A DNA stretch of 52,190 nucleotides from Paludibacter jiangxiensis (GTDB taxonomy: Bacteria; Bacteroidota; Bacteroidia; Bacteroidales; Paludibacteraceae): assembly GCA_945870155.1 (NCBI GenBank), contig CAMBSB010000020.1:1-52190 (forward strand), in the 5' to 3' direction. The position numbers were made by a program, and so were the translations under genes. Below the pieces are notes generated by a model. That model saw only the letters and a list, made by a program, of their open reading frames with translations. It was not told the DNA's origin and searched no databases. Positions 16,560-24,127 of the stretch are shown here, in pieces; the first letter of the stretch is position 1; every line of letters starts with the position of its first letter.

Positions 16560-18281
16560 TTATGCATTTGAAATCCACAAAGCAACATCTTCTTTGGATG
16601 GATTGGTTAATTCTAATTTATTTTTTTTGTTGATTCCACATATATCCTGATGAAACTTATTCGGATTCAAGCCTTTAAGGTCGGCAACCATGGTTATACC
16701 TGCTTTTTGCACTACTTCAACCCATGATTCAGGAATTCCTAAAGCAATAAATTTATCCGGCCCATCTTTTTTTGCAGTTTTCTCTGCCTTCATCTGTGGA
16801 AAAAACAACACTTCCTGTATGGCTTGCTGACCGGTCATCAACATCACTAATCTATCCATACCTATACCCATTCCGGATGTTGGTGGCATTCCGTATTCCA
16901 ACGAGCGCACAAAATCCATGTCAATAAACATGGCTTCATCATCTCCCTTTTCACTCAAATTAAGCTGTTCCTGAAAACGTCCTAACTGGTCAATCGGGTC
17001 GTTTAATTCAGAATAAGCATTGGCTAGTTCTTTGCCATTCACCATCAATTCAAAACGTTCAGTCAGTTCAGGATTGTCCCTGTGGCGCTTGCATAGCGGC
17101 GACATCTCACGCGGATAATCAGTTATAAAAATGGGCTGTATATAATTTCCTTCGCATTTTTCTCCAAATATCTCATCTATCATTTTGCCTTTACCCATCG
17201 ATTCATCTACTTCAACATGAAGTTGTTTGCACACTTCACGCAATTGTACTTCATCCATACCATTGATATCAATACCCGTGTATTCTTTGATGGCATCTAT
17301 CATGGTAATTCGTTTAAATGGAGTTTTAAAGCTGATAACATTATCTCCAACCCTAATTTCATTGGTACCATTTACATCGATACAGATTTTCTCTATCATC
17401 TTTTCAGTGAAAGTCATCATCCAATTGTAGTCTTTGTAAGCTACATAAATTTCCATGGCAGTAAATTCAGGATTATGAGTTCTATCCATACCTTCATTCC
17501 TGAAATTTTTCGAAAACTCATAAACGCCTTCAAATCCACCTACAATTAATCTTTTTAAATATAATTCATCGGCTACACGCAGGTAAAGTGGCATGTCCAA
17601 AGCATTGTGATGCGTAATAAAAGGGCGGGCAGCAGCTCCTCCGGGAATAGACTGAAGTATGGGAGTCTCAACCTCTAAATATCCTTCGGCATTGAAGTAA
17701 TCGCGCATCGACTGATAAACCTTGGTTCGTTTAATAAAAATATCTTTAATACCTTCATTTACAACTAAATCCACATACCGTTGTCGGTAACGTTGCTCCG
17801 GATCTTCAAAAGCATCGAATGCAACACCATCTTTATATTTAACTATTGGAAGTGGGCGAAGTGATTTGGAAAGTACTGTCAATTCTTGTGCATGAACACT
17901 GATTTCACCCATTTGCGTGCGAAAAACAAAACCTTTGATACCAATAAAATCACCAATATCTAATAATTTTTTAAATACTGAATTATACATTTCAGGTTGA
18001 GCTTCGGTACTTATATCGTCACGACTAATATAAACCTGAATGCGACCTTTAGAGTCTTGCAGTTCCATAAACGATGCTTTACCCATAATGCGTCGGCTCA
18101 TCAACCTGCCTGCAATACAAACCTGTTTGCCGCTTTCTTCATCTTTAAAATCTGTTTTTATATCGGTCGAAAATGCATTGGTTGGATATAATGCTGCCGG
18201 ATAAGGATCTATTCCTAAATTACGTAACTCATTCAAACTTTGACGTCGAAACTGTTCCTGTTCACTTAATTCTATGCTCAT
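16560..18281 (-). CDS. lysS: lysyl-tRNA synthetase, class II
   Basis: 573 residues. An N-terminal OB-fold anticodon-binding domain (about 50-155; VCIAGRLMSRRIMGKASF) is followed by the class II catalytic core. Motif 2 is FRNEGMDRTHNPEF and motif 3 GMGIGMDRLVMLMT. A C-terminal extension of about 75 residues (after the core; GIPESWVEVVQKAGI) is longer than in E. coli LysS and is common in Bacteroidota. It charges tRNA-Lys. A -7 box TATTTTTG lies 25 bp upstream of the ATG on the minus strand. Confidence 0.95.
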   Translation of the reverse strand: MSIELSEQEQFRRQSLNELRNLGIDPYPAALYPTNAFSTDIKTDFKDEESGKQVCIAGRLMSRRIMGKASFMELQDSKGRIQVYISRDDISTEAQPEMYNSVFKKLLDIGDFIGIKGFVFRTQMGEISVHAQELTVLSKSLRPLPIVKYKDGVAFDAFEDPEQRYRQRYVDLVVNEGIKDIFIKRTKVYQSMRDYFNAEGYLEVETPILQSIPGGAAARPFITHHNALDMPLYLRVADELYLKRLIVGGFEGVYEFSKNFRNEGMDRTHNPEFTAMEIYVAYKDYNWMMTFTEKMIEKICIDVNGTNEIRVGDNVISFKTPFKRITMIDAIKEYTGIDINGMDEVQLREVCKQLHVEVDESMGKGKMIDEIFGEKCEGNYIQPIFITDYPREMSPLCKRHRDNPELTERFELMVNGKELANAYSELNDPIDQLGRFQEQLNLSEKGDDEAMFIDMDFVRSLEYGMPPTSGMGIGMDRLVMLMTGQQAIQEVLFFPQMKAEKTAKKDGPDKFIALGIPESWVEVVQKAGITMVADLKGLNPNKFHQDICGINKKNKLELTNPSKEDVALWISNA

Positions 18282-18305
18282 AATTATTTAATGTACAAAT
18301 TCGTG

Positions 18306-18313
18306 CAAAAATA
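18306..18313 (-). promoter_or_regulatory. -7 box for lysS
   Basis: Minus-strand TATTTTTG (TAnnTTTG), 25 bp upstream of lysS. No good -33 box. Confidence 0.45.
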
Positions 18314-18458
18314 CTATAAAATGATGGAATAATCCACATTTCAGGTCTCAGGTTTTGTATTTTAAACAATTTGGTTGTATCAAATTAAATGAAAAACGAT
18401 ATAAACGAGAACTTAAAGAATTTACAAATGCAATTGTCTAACATTAAAAAACAATATA

Positions 18459-18490
18459 TTTGGCTAAGTTTTAAAAATTATCTACTTTTG
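18459..18490 (+). promoter_or_regulatory. promoter of ppnP
   Basis: -33 TTTG (18459-18462), 20-nt spacer, -7 TACTTTTG (18483-18490). Spacing and both boxes agree with the Bacteroides consensus. The ATG follows 62 bp later. Confidence 0.65.
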
Positions 18491-18552
18491 CCGAACATTA
18501 TGAATTTATACAAAATTATTGCATAAAAATATATTATTAATACAAAAAACTT

Positions 18553-18834
18553 ATGTTTAAAACAAATCAGTATTTCGACGGGAAAGTAGTTTCTATAGCT
18601 TTAGAATCGGCAGAAGGAAAAGCAACAGTAGGTGTAATGGAAGCCGGTGAATATGAATTTGGCACTGATACAATTGAAATTATGACAGTTATTTCAGGTG
18701 CATTGACTATACAACAACCCGGTGAAAATGAATGGAAAACTTATTCAAAATTTGAAAGCTTTCAAGTAGAAAAAGGAGTGCGTTTCAAAGTAAAATGTAG
18801 TGAGGATACTCCTTATTTATGTTTGTATAAATAG
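18553..18834 (+). CDS. ppnP: pyrimidine/purine nucleoside phosphorylase PpnP
   Basis: 93 residues, full length for the DUF1255/PpnP family of small cupins. The family phosphorolyses several nucleosides to base and ribose-1-phosphate. The conserved VSIALESAEGKATVGVMEAG start, TIEIMTVISGALTI and the end TPYLCLYK are all present. It is monocistronic with its own promoter. Confidence 0.92.
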   Translation: MFKTNQYFDGKVVSIALESAEGKATVGVMEAGEYEFGTDTIEIMTVISGALTIQQPGENEWKTYSKFESFQVEKGVRFKVKCSEDTPYLCLYK

Positions 18835-18910
18835 GGCTTGCTGAAATTGCACTAATGTGCGGTTTAGTATGTCTAGTTCTTTAGATCGGTTATAAAACTT
18901 CATGATATAA

Positions 18911-18949
18911 TTAATGTAATGGCCATTAAATTAATGACCATTACATTAA
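18911..18949. repeat. 19-bp inverted repeat, one-base spacer
   Basis: Arms TTAATGTAATGGCCATTAA (18911-18929) and TTAATGACCATTACATTAA (18931-18949) pair with one mismatch. Without a T-run it is not a typical terminator. It could be a dimeric-regulator site or a transposon footprint. Confidence 0.7.
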
Positions 18950-19007
18950 TAAATCATTTACTTCAACTATACAAGTTTTTAATCATTTTTTTGTATTCGC
19001 TTGACCT

Positions 19008-19134
19008 CTTATTTCAGGAGCTTACACGCTCACCCTCGACTCAGTTTGTATTGAATGGACTCCGATAGAAAAAACGACTTTGTAAATTTATGAAGGAAAT
19101 GCACGATAATGAAGTGCTGGAATAGGATTTAATT
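19008..19134 (+). pseudogene. decayed 3' end of an HMGL-like aldolase-type gene, copy 1
   Basis: Frameshifted sequence which, read through, gives HPRLSLYWMDSDRKNDFV-FMKEMHDNEVLE and a stop at 19123-19125. It matches the better-kept copy at 20115-20243 base for base over most of its length. Only the C-terminal tail remains. Confidence 0.5.
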
Positions 19135-19149
19135 GTTATACAGGTCATT

Positions 19150-19163
19150 CCCCCAAAATGGGG
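19150..19163 (+). repeat. degenerate GC-rich palindrome R17
   Basis: CCCCCAAAATGGGG, close to the AAAT-type core of R1 and R2 but without a neighbouring C-tract. Confidence 0.5.
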
Positions 19164-19245
19164 AAATATTGATGAGGGAGTTTTAGAGCTTTGGTTTTAT
19201 TGCCAGAAAATCATGCAAACATGATAGATTCTCATAGCTTTTTTG

Positions 19246-19253
19246 TAAATTTG
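19246..19253 (+). promoter_or_regulatory. -7 box right at the start of the GNAT-like gene
   Basis: TAAATTTG ends 4 bp before the ATG at 19258. If used, the transcript would be leaderless. No clear -33 box is seen. Confidence 0.4.
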
Positions 19254-19257
19254 TAAT

Positions 19258-19782
19258 ATGAAACAGAATCCACAATATATTGATATAGAAATTGATAAAT
19301 TGACTAATTCGATTGAGAACGTCATAACCAAAGACAGTTTTCAGACTGATGTTTCATTGATTGATAAAAGCGAATTAAAATCAATCACTAAAAAAAACGG
19401 ATGGTTATTTAACTGGTCAAACGAGTACAAACAGCCTGACCGAGACGTTTATAAACTAACAATTACAGGAAACCCTGATATAATTCAAGGATTGGTTAGT
19501 ATTACAGAGCGAGAAGACCATGTTTATATGCACCTGATAGAGAGTGCTCCTTTTAATCTTGGACGAAATAAAGTGTACTTAGGAGTTCCTGGAAACCTTA
19601 TTGCATTTATATGTCGGATTTCGTTTCATCGTGGATTTGATGGATACGTTTCATTTACCTCAAAAACTCAATTGATTGAGCATTATAAAAAGACACTTGG
19701 AGCGATAAATGTAGGAGGACATTTGATGGTAATTAATACGGATGCTGCATTAAAGTTGATAGATAAATATTTTAAAAACTAG
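19258..19782 (+). CDS. GNAT-like (N-acetyltransferase fold) protein
   Basis: 174 residues. The central part reads as a GNAT domain: a beta-strand pair (YKLTITGNPDIIQGLVSI), VYMHLIESAPFNLG, an acetyl-CoA-loop-like NKVYLGVPGNLIAFICRIS helix, GFDGYVSFTSKT, and the LIEHYKKTLGA tail typical of GNATs. The substrate is unknown. I recall close relatives in Bacteroidota paired with a second gene of about 50 codons, as here (5-bp gap). The pair lies between two decayed copies of an unrelated gene tail, so it is likely an acquired cassette. Confidence 0.6.
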   Translation: MKQNPQYIDIEIDKLTNSIENVITKDSFQTDVSLIDKSELKSITKKNGWLFNWSNEYKQPDRDVYKLTITGNPDIIQGLVSITEREDHVYMHLIESAPFNLGRNKVYLGVPGNLIAFICRISFHRGFDGYVSFTSKTQLIEHYKKTLGAINVGGHLMVINTDAALKLIDKYFKN

Positions 19783-19787
19783 ATATT

Positions 19788-19952
19788 ATGGGACTGATTA
19801 GAGAACCTTTAGATGTTGACTTCTTTGTTGACCCAAAACCATTAACAGAGAAAGAGAAAAAAATGATTAGTGATTTCATCAAATCTGACAAGGAAAAAAG
19901 AAAAAGTAAAAATTACATTAAAAAAGGTACATACACCCAACATTCGGTATAA
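19788..19952 (+). CDS. 54-residue partner protein of the GNAT-like gene
   Basis: Starts MGLIREPLDVDFFVDPKPL, then EKEKKMISDFIKSDK, and ends in a lysine-rich tail. Start and stop were read directly (ATG 19788-19790, TAA 19950-19952). The gene follows the GNAT-like one after 5 bp, suggesting translational coupling. No known domain; the charged helical shape would suit a small binding partner. Whether this is a toxin-antitoxin-like pair cannot be told from sequence. Confidence 0.6.
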   Translation: MGLIREPLDVDFFVDPKPLTEKEKKMISDFIKSDKEKRKSKNYIKKGTYTQHSV

Positions 19953-20039
19953 AAAATTGCCGGAATAGTAGGTTATTCAATGGTTGTAATCATCATTAAC
20001 TTTTATGTAACATGACAGGAAATTACCAGCAATCGGCAA

Positions 20040-20234
20040 CTACCGCTCACTGTTATTCGACAATTTGTACATCATAAACAAAGTCAGATTGACTGGGGTT
20101 ATCATATCCCATATCTTATTTCAGGAGCATTAAATGCCCATCCACGTCGTAGTTTAAAATGGATGGACTCCGATAGAAAAAATGATTTTGTAACATTTAT
20201 AAAGGAAATACACTATAATGAAGTGCTGGAATAG
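20040..20234 (+). pseudogene. 3' fragment of an HMGL-like aldolase-type gene, copy 2
   Basis: An open frame without a start codon gives about 64 residues ending at TAG 20232-20234. Visible: WGYHIPYLISGALNAHPRRS, then MDSDRKNDFVTFIKEI. This resembles the C-terminus of HMGL-like aldolase catalytic domain proteins (W-G-Y-IPY-SG-LN-HPR). The family call is from memory of the motif. Upstream parts of the gene are missing. Nucleotides 20115-20243 repeat those at 19008-19134. Confidence 0.45.
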
Positions 20235-20251
20235 ACTTTAATTGATTTAAG

Positions 20252-20302
20252 TACAAAGAAGAGCCAAACAAAATTTTTGATTTTGTTTGGCTCTTCTTTG
20301 TA
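20252..20302 (+). terminator. strong 22-bp-stem terminator
   Basis: Perfect 22-bp inverted repeat (20252-20273 and 20281-20302), 7-nt loop. The core is GAGCCAAACAAAA/TTTTGTTTGGCTC. It lies 18 bp after the stop of the aldolase-type remnant and probably belonged to that gene. Confidence 0.75.
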
Positions 20303-20396
20303 TAAATCTACAAGGTTTGCTGAAAAACTCATATATTTGATAACTATCACTTTACAAGTCATCTTATATTTAATCTGTTCGCATTTATATTAGACT

Positions 20397-20624
20397 TTAT
20401 ATAAGTTAGAGACTTATTGATATAATATTTTGTTGAACGCAAAGAACGCAAAGTTTATAAGCCGCAAAGAAAAACTTCTAAGTTTTTCACTTTGCGTACT
20501 TTCTTGGCGAGCCAAGCGGCAGAGCCGAGCGGCGGATATTTGATGATACAATAATTGGCATATTTAAACTTTGCGTTCTTTGCGTTTATCTGTAAATTTT
20601 AAAGAAACCGACTAACTTATATAA
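20397..20624. mobile_element. MITE-like element, copy A (228 bp)
   Basis: Perfect 13-bp terminal inverted repeats TTATATAAGTTAG. Inner inverted repeats AACGCAAAGAACGCAAAG lie near both ends. It matches the copy at 28947-29143 along its length except for an extra GC-rich stretch of about 31 bp near 20505-20535. No coding capacity. Confidence 0.8.
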
Positions 20625-20733
20625 TATCTATTAACATCAAACAAAAACCGTCCTTTTATTAATTGTCTTCATCTTTATCCTGGAGGGATATACTTTGCAT
20701 AACTCCCTGATTCATAAAAGCTATCTACTAATT

Positions 20734-22038
20734 TTAATCAACACCTAGGCAATCTCCATTGTCAACATAAATATGTTTTAGTATTTTATCTTCTTTCCGT
20801 TCCGTTTTTTCATCGGGTAGTATCTCGGTAAGATGCCACATATCAGCTTTTTGTAATGCCTTTTTTACTTTAGGTAAAGTATCAAAATTTGTATTAGTAT
20901 AAAAACTGAATTTATCCAATCCCAAAAATTTTGAATCCTCTAATTGCAAACCCAATTCTTTGTGAAGTATAGCACCTTCGGGTGTAATAGGTGAACATAA
21001 AGGTAAAAAACTAAGAAGCAACACTGCACCATCTTGTATTACAAATGGAAAATAACCAACTGTTTTGCATTTTAGGTTTATAGCTTTAATTAGCTTTTGT
21101 CCGTTTAAAGCATTGATAATTTGAGGAAAAATAAAAGACATACTAAAAACATAATTTCGATACAGATTGCCTTTACAATCCATACGTTCCGTTGCCCTTC
21201 GCAAAGCATGATTTTGAATATATACCGGCAGTAAACTTTTCATATTTTCAGGCCTTGGAGCTAATTCAAAATAATTGTGGTTTACATTATGTAGCAAATC
21301 TTTATCAATATAAGCTTGTACAGGTGCTGACCCATCTGCATCTGGCATCATGCTATAATACTTTAATTGGTAGGCTGGATGACTTTTACCTTCAATTACA
21401 AATCTTTTAATTACCGACTCAATGGATGAGACAATTAATAGGTTTTCAATAATGCCTTTCGTATAACTTGGAACACCTCCTTCTTTATAAGTATAATATC
21501 GAAAGTTAGGTTGACTTACATACATAAAAAAGAATTTCATAATCTTATTTGCAAATAATGCATGGTGATAGTCTATATTTTCAGCAGTATATTTAACTAA
21601 TGACGTCTTTATTTTTTCTAGTAATTCAATTTGATCATCCGTCCAATAAGTATCTATGGTATCATAATTGCGAATTGAAAGTATTAGTGACAATCCATAA
21701 GTTAAGTATTCCATATATGTGATATTGAACTTTGGGTCTCCGTAAAAACTTGTCTTTTCGTGCTCAGTCATTTCATAATTGAATAATTGGATATAAAAAC
21801 GCGAAACATGACTATCTTTATCAGCTTTAATTCTGTAAGGGGTATGTTTTAATACCATAAGCTGCTCCTTTGACCTTTTGGATAAAGCATCATAATCGGA
21901 TTCTTCTAACCCTATCAATAACATAAATTTTCGCGCAGTCCTCGAAAAATCATCAAAATAGGTCTTTGTTATCGTAATATACGATTTTATAGATTTCTTA
22001 TTTTGAAATTTCTTCTTCCTTTTGTTATTTTTAGCCAT
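20734..22038 (-). CDS. hypothetical protein, 434 residues
   Basis: I do not recognise this protein. There is no signal peptide. A strongly basic start (MAKNNKRKKKFQNKKS) suggests nucleic-acid or ribosome contact. The rest is a mixed helix/strand protein with many aromatic residues (MKFFFMYVSQPNFRYYTYK), an internal HALRRATERMD segment and an acidic end (YVDNGDCLGVD). There are no obvious transmembrane segments. It stands alone between repeat-rich gaps, which suggests an accessory gene. Codon use is AT-rich like the rest of the window. Confidence 0.7.
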   Translation of the reverse strand: MAKNNKRKKKFQNKKSIKSYITITKTYFDDFSRTARKFMLLIGLEESDYDALSKRSKEQLMVLKHTPYRIKADKDSHVSRFYIQLFNYEMTEHEKTSFYGDPKFNITYMEYLTYGLSLILSIRNYDTIDTYWTDDQIELLEKIKTSLVKYTAENIDYHHALFANKIMKFFFMYVSQPNFRYYTYKEGGVPSYTKGIIENLLIVSSIESVIKRFVIEGKSHPAYQLKYYSMMPDADGSAPVQAYIDKDLLHNVNHNYFELAPRPENMKSLLPVYIQNHALRRATERMDCKGNLYRNYVFSMSFIFPQIINALNGQKLIKAINLKCKTVGYFPFVIQDGAVLLLSFLPLCSPITPEGAILHKELGLQLEDSKFLGLDKFSFYTNTNFDTLPKVKKALQKADMWHLTEILPDEKTERKEDKILKHIYVDNGDCLGVD

Positions 22039-22187
22039 ATAAATGTTATAAGTATTTGCTCTAAATAAGTATCAAAAAAATAAATCCGAACCTAAATCTT
22101 AAAAAGGGGCATAGCCGTCAAAGTTAAGAGATTAAAAGGCAAGATAAGGGAAATAAAAATTAGCAAACTCTGTCAAGTGGACTTTAC

Positions 22188-22397
22188 TTGACCCTTTTAT
22201 GTCCTCGCTTGATATTAGCAAGCCATCGCTTAAGCCTTTTTAGGTCTCACTTGGTCTTCGGTAGACCTCCCTTGACCCTATTTAGGTCACACTTGGTCTT
22301 CGGAAGTCCTCGGTTAATCCTTTTTAGTCCTCGGTTGGTCTTCGGAAGATATCTGCCAGACCTTTTTACTTCTCGGTTGACATGCTGAAGGTCTACG
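22188..22397 (+). repeat. 21-bp tandem array, ten units
   Basis: Units begin at 22188, 22209, 22230, 22251, 22272, 22293, 22314, 22335, 22356 and 22377, all exactly 21 bp. Two alternating types are seen: TTGGTCTTCGG-A-type and TTAATCCTTTTTAG-type, both ending in CTCGG/CTCAC-like triplets. Both strands stay open for most of the array. Confidence 0.85.
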
Positions 22398-22410
22398 ATG
22401 ACCTGACCGA

Positions 22411-22437
22411 CCTCCCCTAACCCCTCCAAGGAGGGGG
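22411..22437 (+). repeat. GC-rich palindromic repeat R7
   Basis: CCTCCCCTAA tract followed by CCCCTCCAAGGAGGGG. Inverted partner of R8. It follows the 21-bp array directly. Confidence 0.8.
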
Positions 22438-22496
22438 ATAAGACTCAGTCTTGATCTTTTTCACATAAAAAAATTAATAAAAAATTCCATTCACGA

Positions 22497-22554
22497 ACTA
22501 AACCCTCAAATAGCAAATCACGAGTTCCCCTCCTTGGAGGGGTTAGGGGAGGTC
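22497..22554. repeat. 58-bp exact direct repeat, first copy (contains R8)
   Basis: Identical to 22594-22651. It includes AACCCTCAAATAGCAAATCA and the palindromic repeat R8 (22527-22553) in minus orientation. Confidence 0.9.
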
Positions 22555-22593
22555 TCGATCAATTTATCAAACACTAAAGTTATTTTTTACAAC

Positions 22594-22651
22594 ACTAAAC
22601 CCTCAAATAGCAAATCACGAGTTCCCCTCCTTGGAGGGGTTAGGGGAGGTC
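22594..22651. repeat. 58-bp exact direct repeat, second copy (contains R9)
   Basis: Identical to 22497-22554, with R9 at 22624-22650. The two copies are 39 bp apart, so the duplication appears recent. Confidence 0.9.
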
Positions 22652-22839
22652 AACATTTAAGACATTTGTTTTCCATATTATCTAATGATTCATCTTTTTT
22701 GTTTCCTAAGTAACAAGTATTTATAAAAAGTCCAAACCCTTATTAATCCCAACGATTCATATTCACAAGTTATCTGTTTTTTGTTGGAGTGTTCAAACCA
22801 CTACAGGGTACACTAATAAAGATAAGTCAATATTTGATA

Positions 22840-22977
22840 CTAGTGCTGAGTTAAGAGAAAAATGTCGCAACTCTTTTAGCGATGCTGTCACTTCTTAAGG
22901 TGTATAATGATAGTTAGTGACGGCTTTACTATACATTTAAAGAAATTTCCGTCAAATCAGACTTAACACAGCACTAG
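22840..22977. mobile_element. 138-bp MITE-like element
   Basis: Ends CTAGTGCTGAGTTAAG (22840-22855) and CTTAACACAGCACTAG (22962-22977) form 16-bp inverted repeats with one mismatch. No coding capacity. A target-site duplication is not clear. Confidence 0.6.
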
Positions 22978-22989
22978 ATTCACTTTTTA

Positions 22990-23463
22990 CTATTCATTTT
23001 CCGGAGTTGTTTTTTTTGTCTTTCCGGGAAACTTCTTTTTCAACTCATCGTTTACAGCCTTGGCACCTTGTGTATTCATATTTGCAGCCAGTTGCACGCT
23101 GTTATAATAACATAAAGCTGCATAATACGCTTCACTTCCTGCAACCATAATGGTATCGTTAATAGCATTATATATTTGTTCCGAAATATTTTCGGCTACA
23201 AGTAGGTTTTTAGCATCTTTCAAGTCAATTTCAAAATCTACCACATTCAAATATGACGGAATAAATTCGGCATTTGATTTACTTAGTTCTAATGCTTTTT
23301 CTACAAAACTAATTGATTTTTCACCCATTTTCAACATGTCTTTTCTATCGGCAGCTGTAAGAGTAATTGCAAACGGATTTATTAAAGCATTTACTTCATT
23401 TAATTTTGCTACTACTTGTGCAAGTATCTCATCAGGAATACTTTGTTTATGATTATTTTTCAT
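22990..23463 (-). CDS. hypothetical helical protein, 157 residues
   Basis: Predicted almost all helix, soluble, no signal peptide. Starts MKNNHKQSIPDEILAQ and continues INPFAITLTAADRKDMLKMG, then SEAYYAALCYYNSVQLAAN. It ends in a lysine/threonine-rich tail (KKFPGKTKKTTPENE). I believe similar proteins are common in Bacteroidota, but I know no named family or function. It is monocistronic, with repeat-dense DNA downstream and an AT-rich gap upstream. Confidence 0.7.
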   Translation of the reverse strand: MKNNHKQSIPDEILAQVVAKLNEVNALINPFAITLTAADRKDMLKMGEKSISFVEKALELSKSNAEFIPSYLNVVDFEIDLKDAKNLLVAENISEQIYNAINDTIMVAGSEAYYAALCYYNSVQLAANMNTQGAKAVNDELKKKFPGKTKKTTPENE

Positions 23464-24127
23464 TTTGAATAATTATTATGTGTAAAACAAATTCAGATAA
23501 CGGACTTGCTCTTCGCCCGCTATTTTTCAGACTCAGATTATTCATTTTCTCCCGTTCGCTGCTGTCTGAAAAAAATTATGAAATACAGGAACGGGCAAAC
23601 TTTCAAAGATGAGTGGTAACATAATAAAGTTATTCAGTTTTAAATAAAGTAATCTTAATCCACTTACGACAAGCAGAATATGAGTATTTAATATTGAATA
23701 CACTTCCTTCATTCTGAATTTAAAACAAATCAATATATAGTTATATATTGATACAAACATACATATATTGTATAATTTAATTGTATAAACTTTTATGTTA
23801 TATAACATAAAAACAAAAAAAATCTAAGAATTCTCTATCTATTCTAAAATACAAACAAATATTATTAATTTACTCTTGAATTTTATTGTATCATTTATTA
23901 TTCCTTTATATTACTTTACTGCAAATCAACGCCTTATAAGCATAAACAAACCGATTTTCTTGATTCAAACTAAACATAAATTTTAATCGACAAAGATCTG
24001 AATTTGATTTTCTTGAAAAAATATGGCCAATTTGGGATTCTTACATTTTGCATATAACGAAGTATCAATATACAAAAAAAGGGTGCTTATAAAGCACCCT
24101 TTCTAATTTTATATAATTCTAAATGAA
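23464..24127. other. intergenic, upstream of the 157-residue gene
   Basis: AT-rich with a 10-bp inverted repeat TTTTTCAGAC/GTCTGAAAAA (23523-23532, 23564-23573) and the terminator of the next gene at 24074-24102. I see no credible gene. Confidence 0.5.
24074..24102 (-). terminator. terminator downstream of the coiled-coil lipoprotein
   Basis: Arms AAAGGGTGCTT (24078-24088) and AAGCACCCTTT (24092-24102), 3-nt loop, T-run on the minus strand, 26 bp after the stop. Confidence 0.85.

Larger units (their letters stand above)
18835..19257. other. accessory gap with hairpin and gene remnant
   Basis: Contains the near-perfect inverted repeat at 18911-18949, a decayed gene tail at 19008-19134 and a degenerate GC-rich palindrome at 19150-19163. 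No intact gene. Confidence 0.6.
19953..20733. other. gap with second gene remnant, terminator and MITE copy A
   Basis: Holds the gene tail at 20040-20234, a 22-bp-stem terminator at 20252-20302 and the element at 20397-20624. No intact gene. Confidence 0.6.
22039..22989. other. repeat-dense gap of 950 bp
   Basis: Contains a 21-bp tandem array (22188-22397), three GC-rich palindromic repeats (22411-22650) including a 58-bp exact duplication, and a 138-bp element with inverted ends (22840-22977). No gene is credible. Confidence 0.75.

Noticed and set aside
22188-22429. Heptapeptide-repeat frames on both strands
   Set aside because: They arise from the 21-bp array, whose length is a multiple of three. 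Neither has a good start or upstream signal; kept only as a repeat finding.
23542-23808. 88-codon - strand frame
   Set aside because: Very AT-rich, composed mostly of Ile, Leu, Tyr and Phe codons as expected by chance, with no family resemblance.
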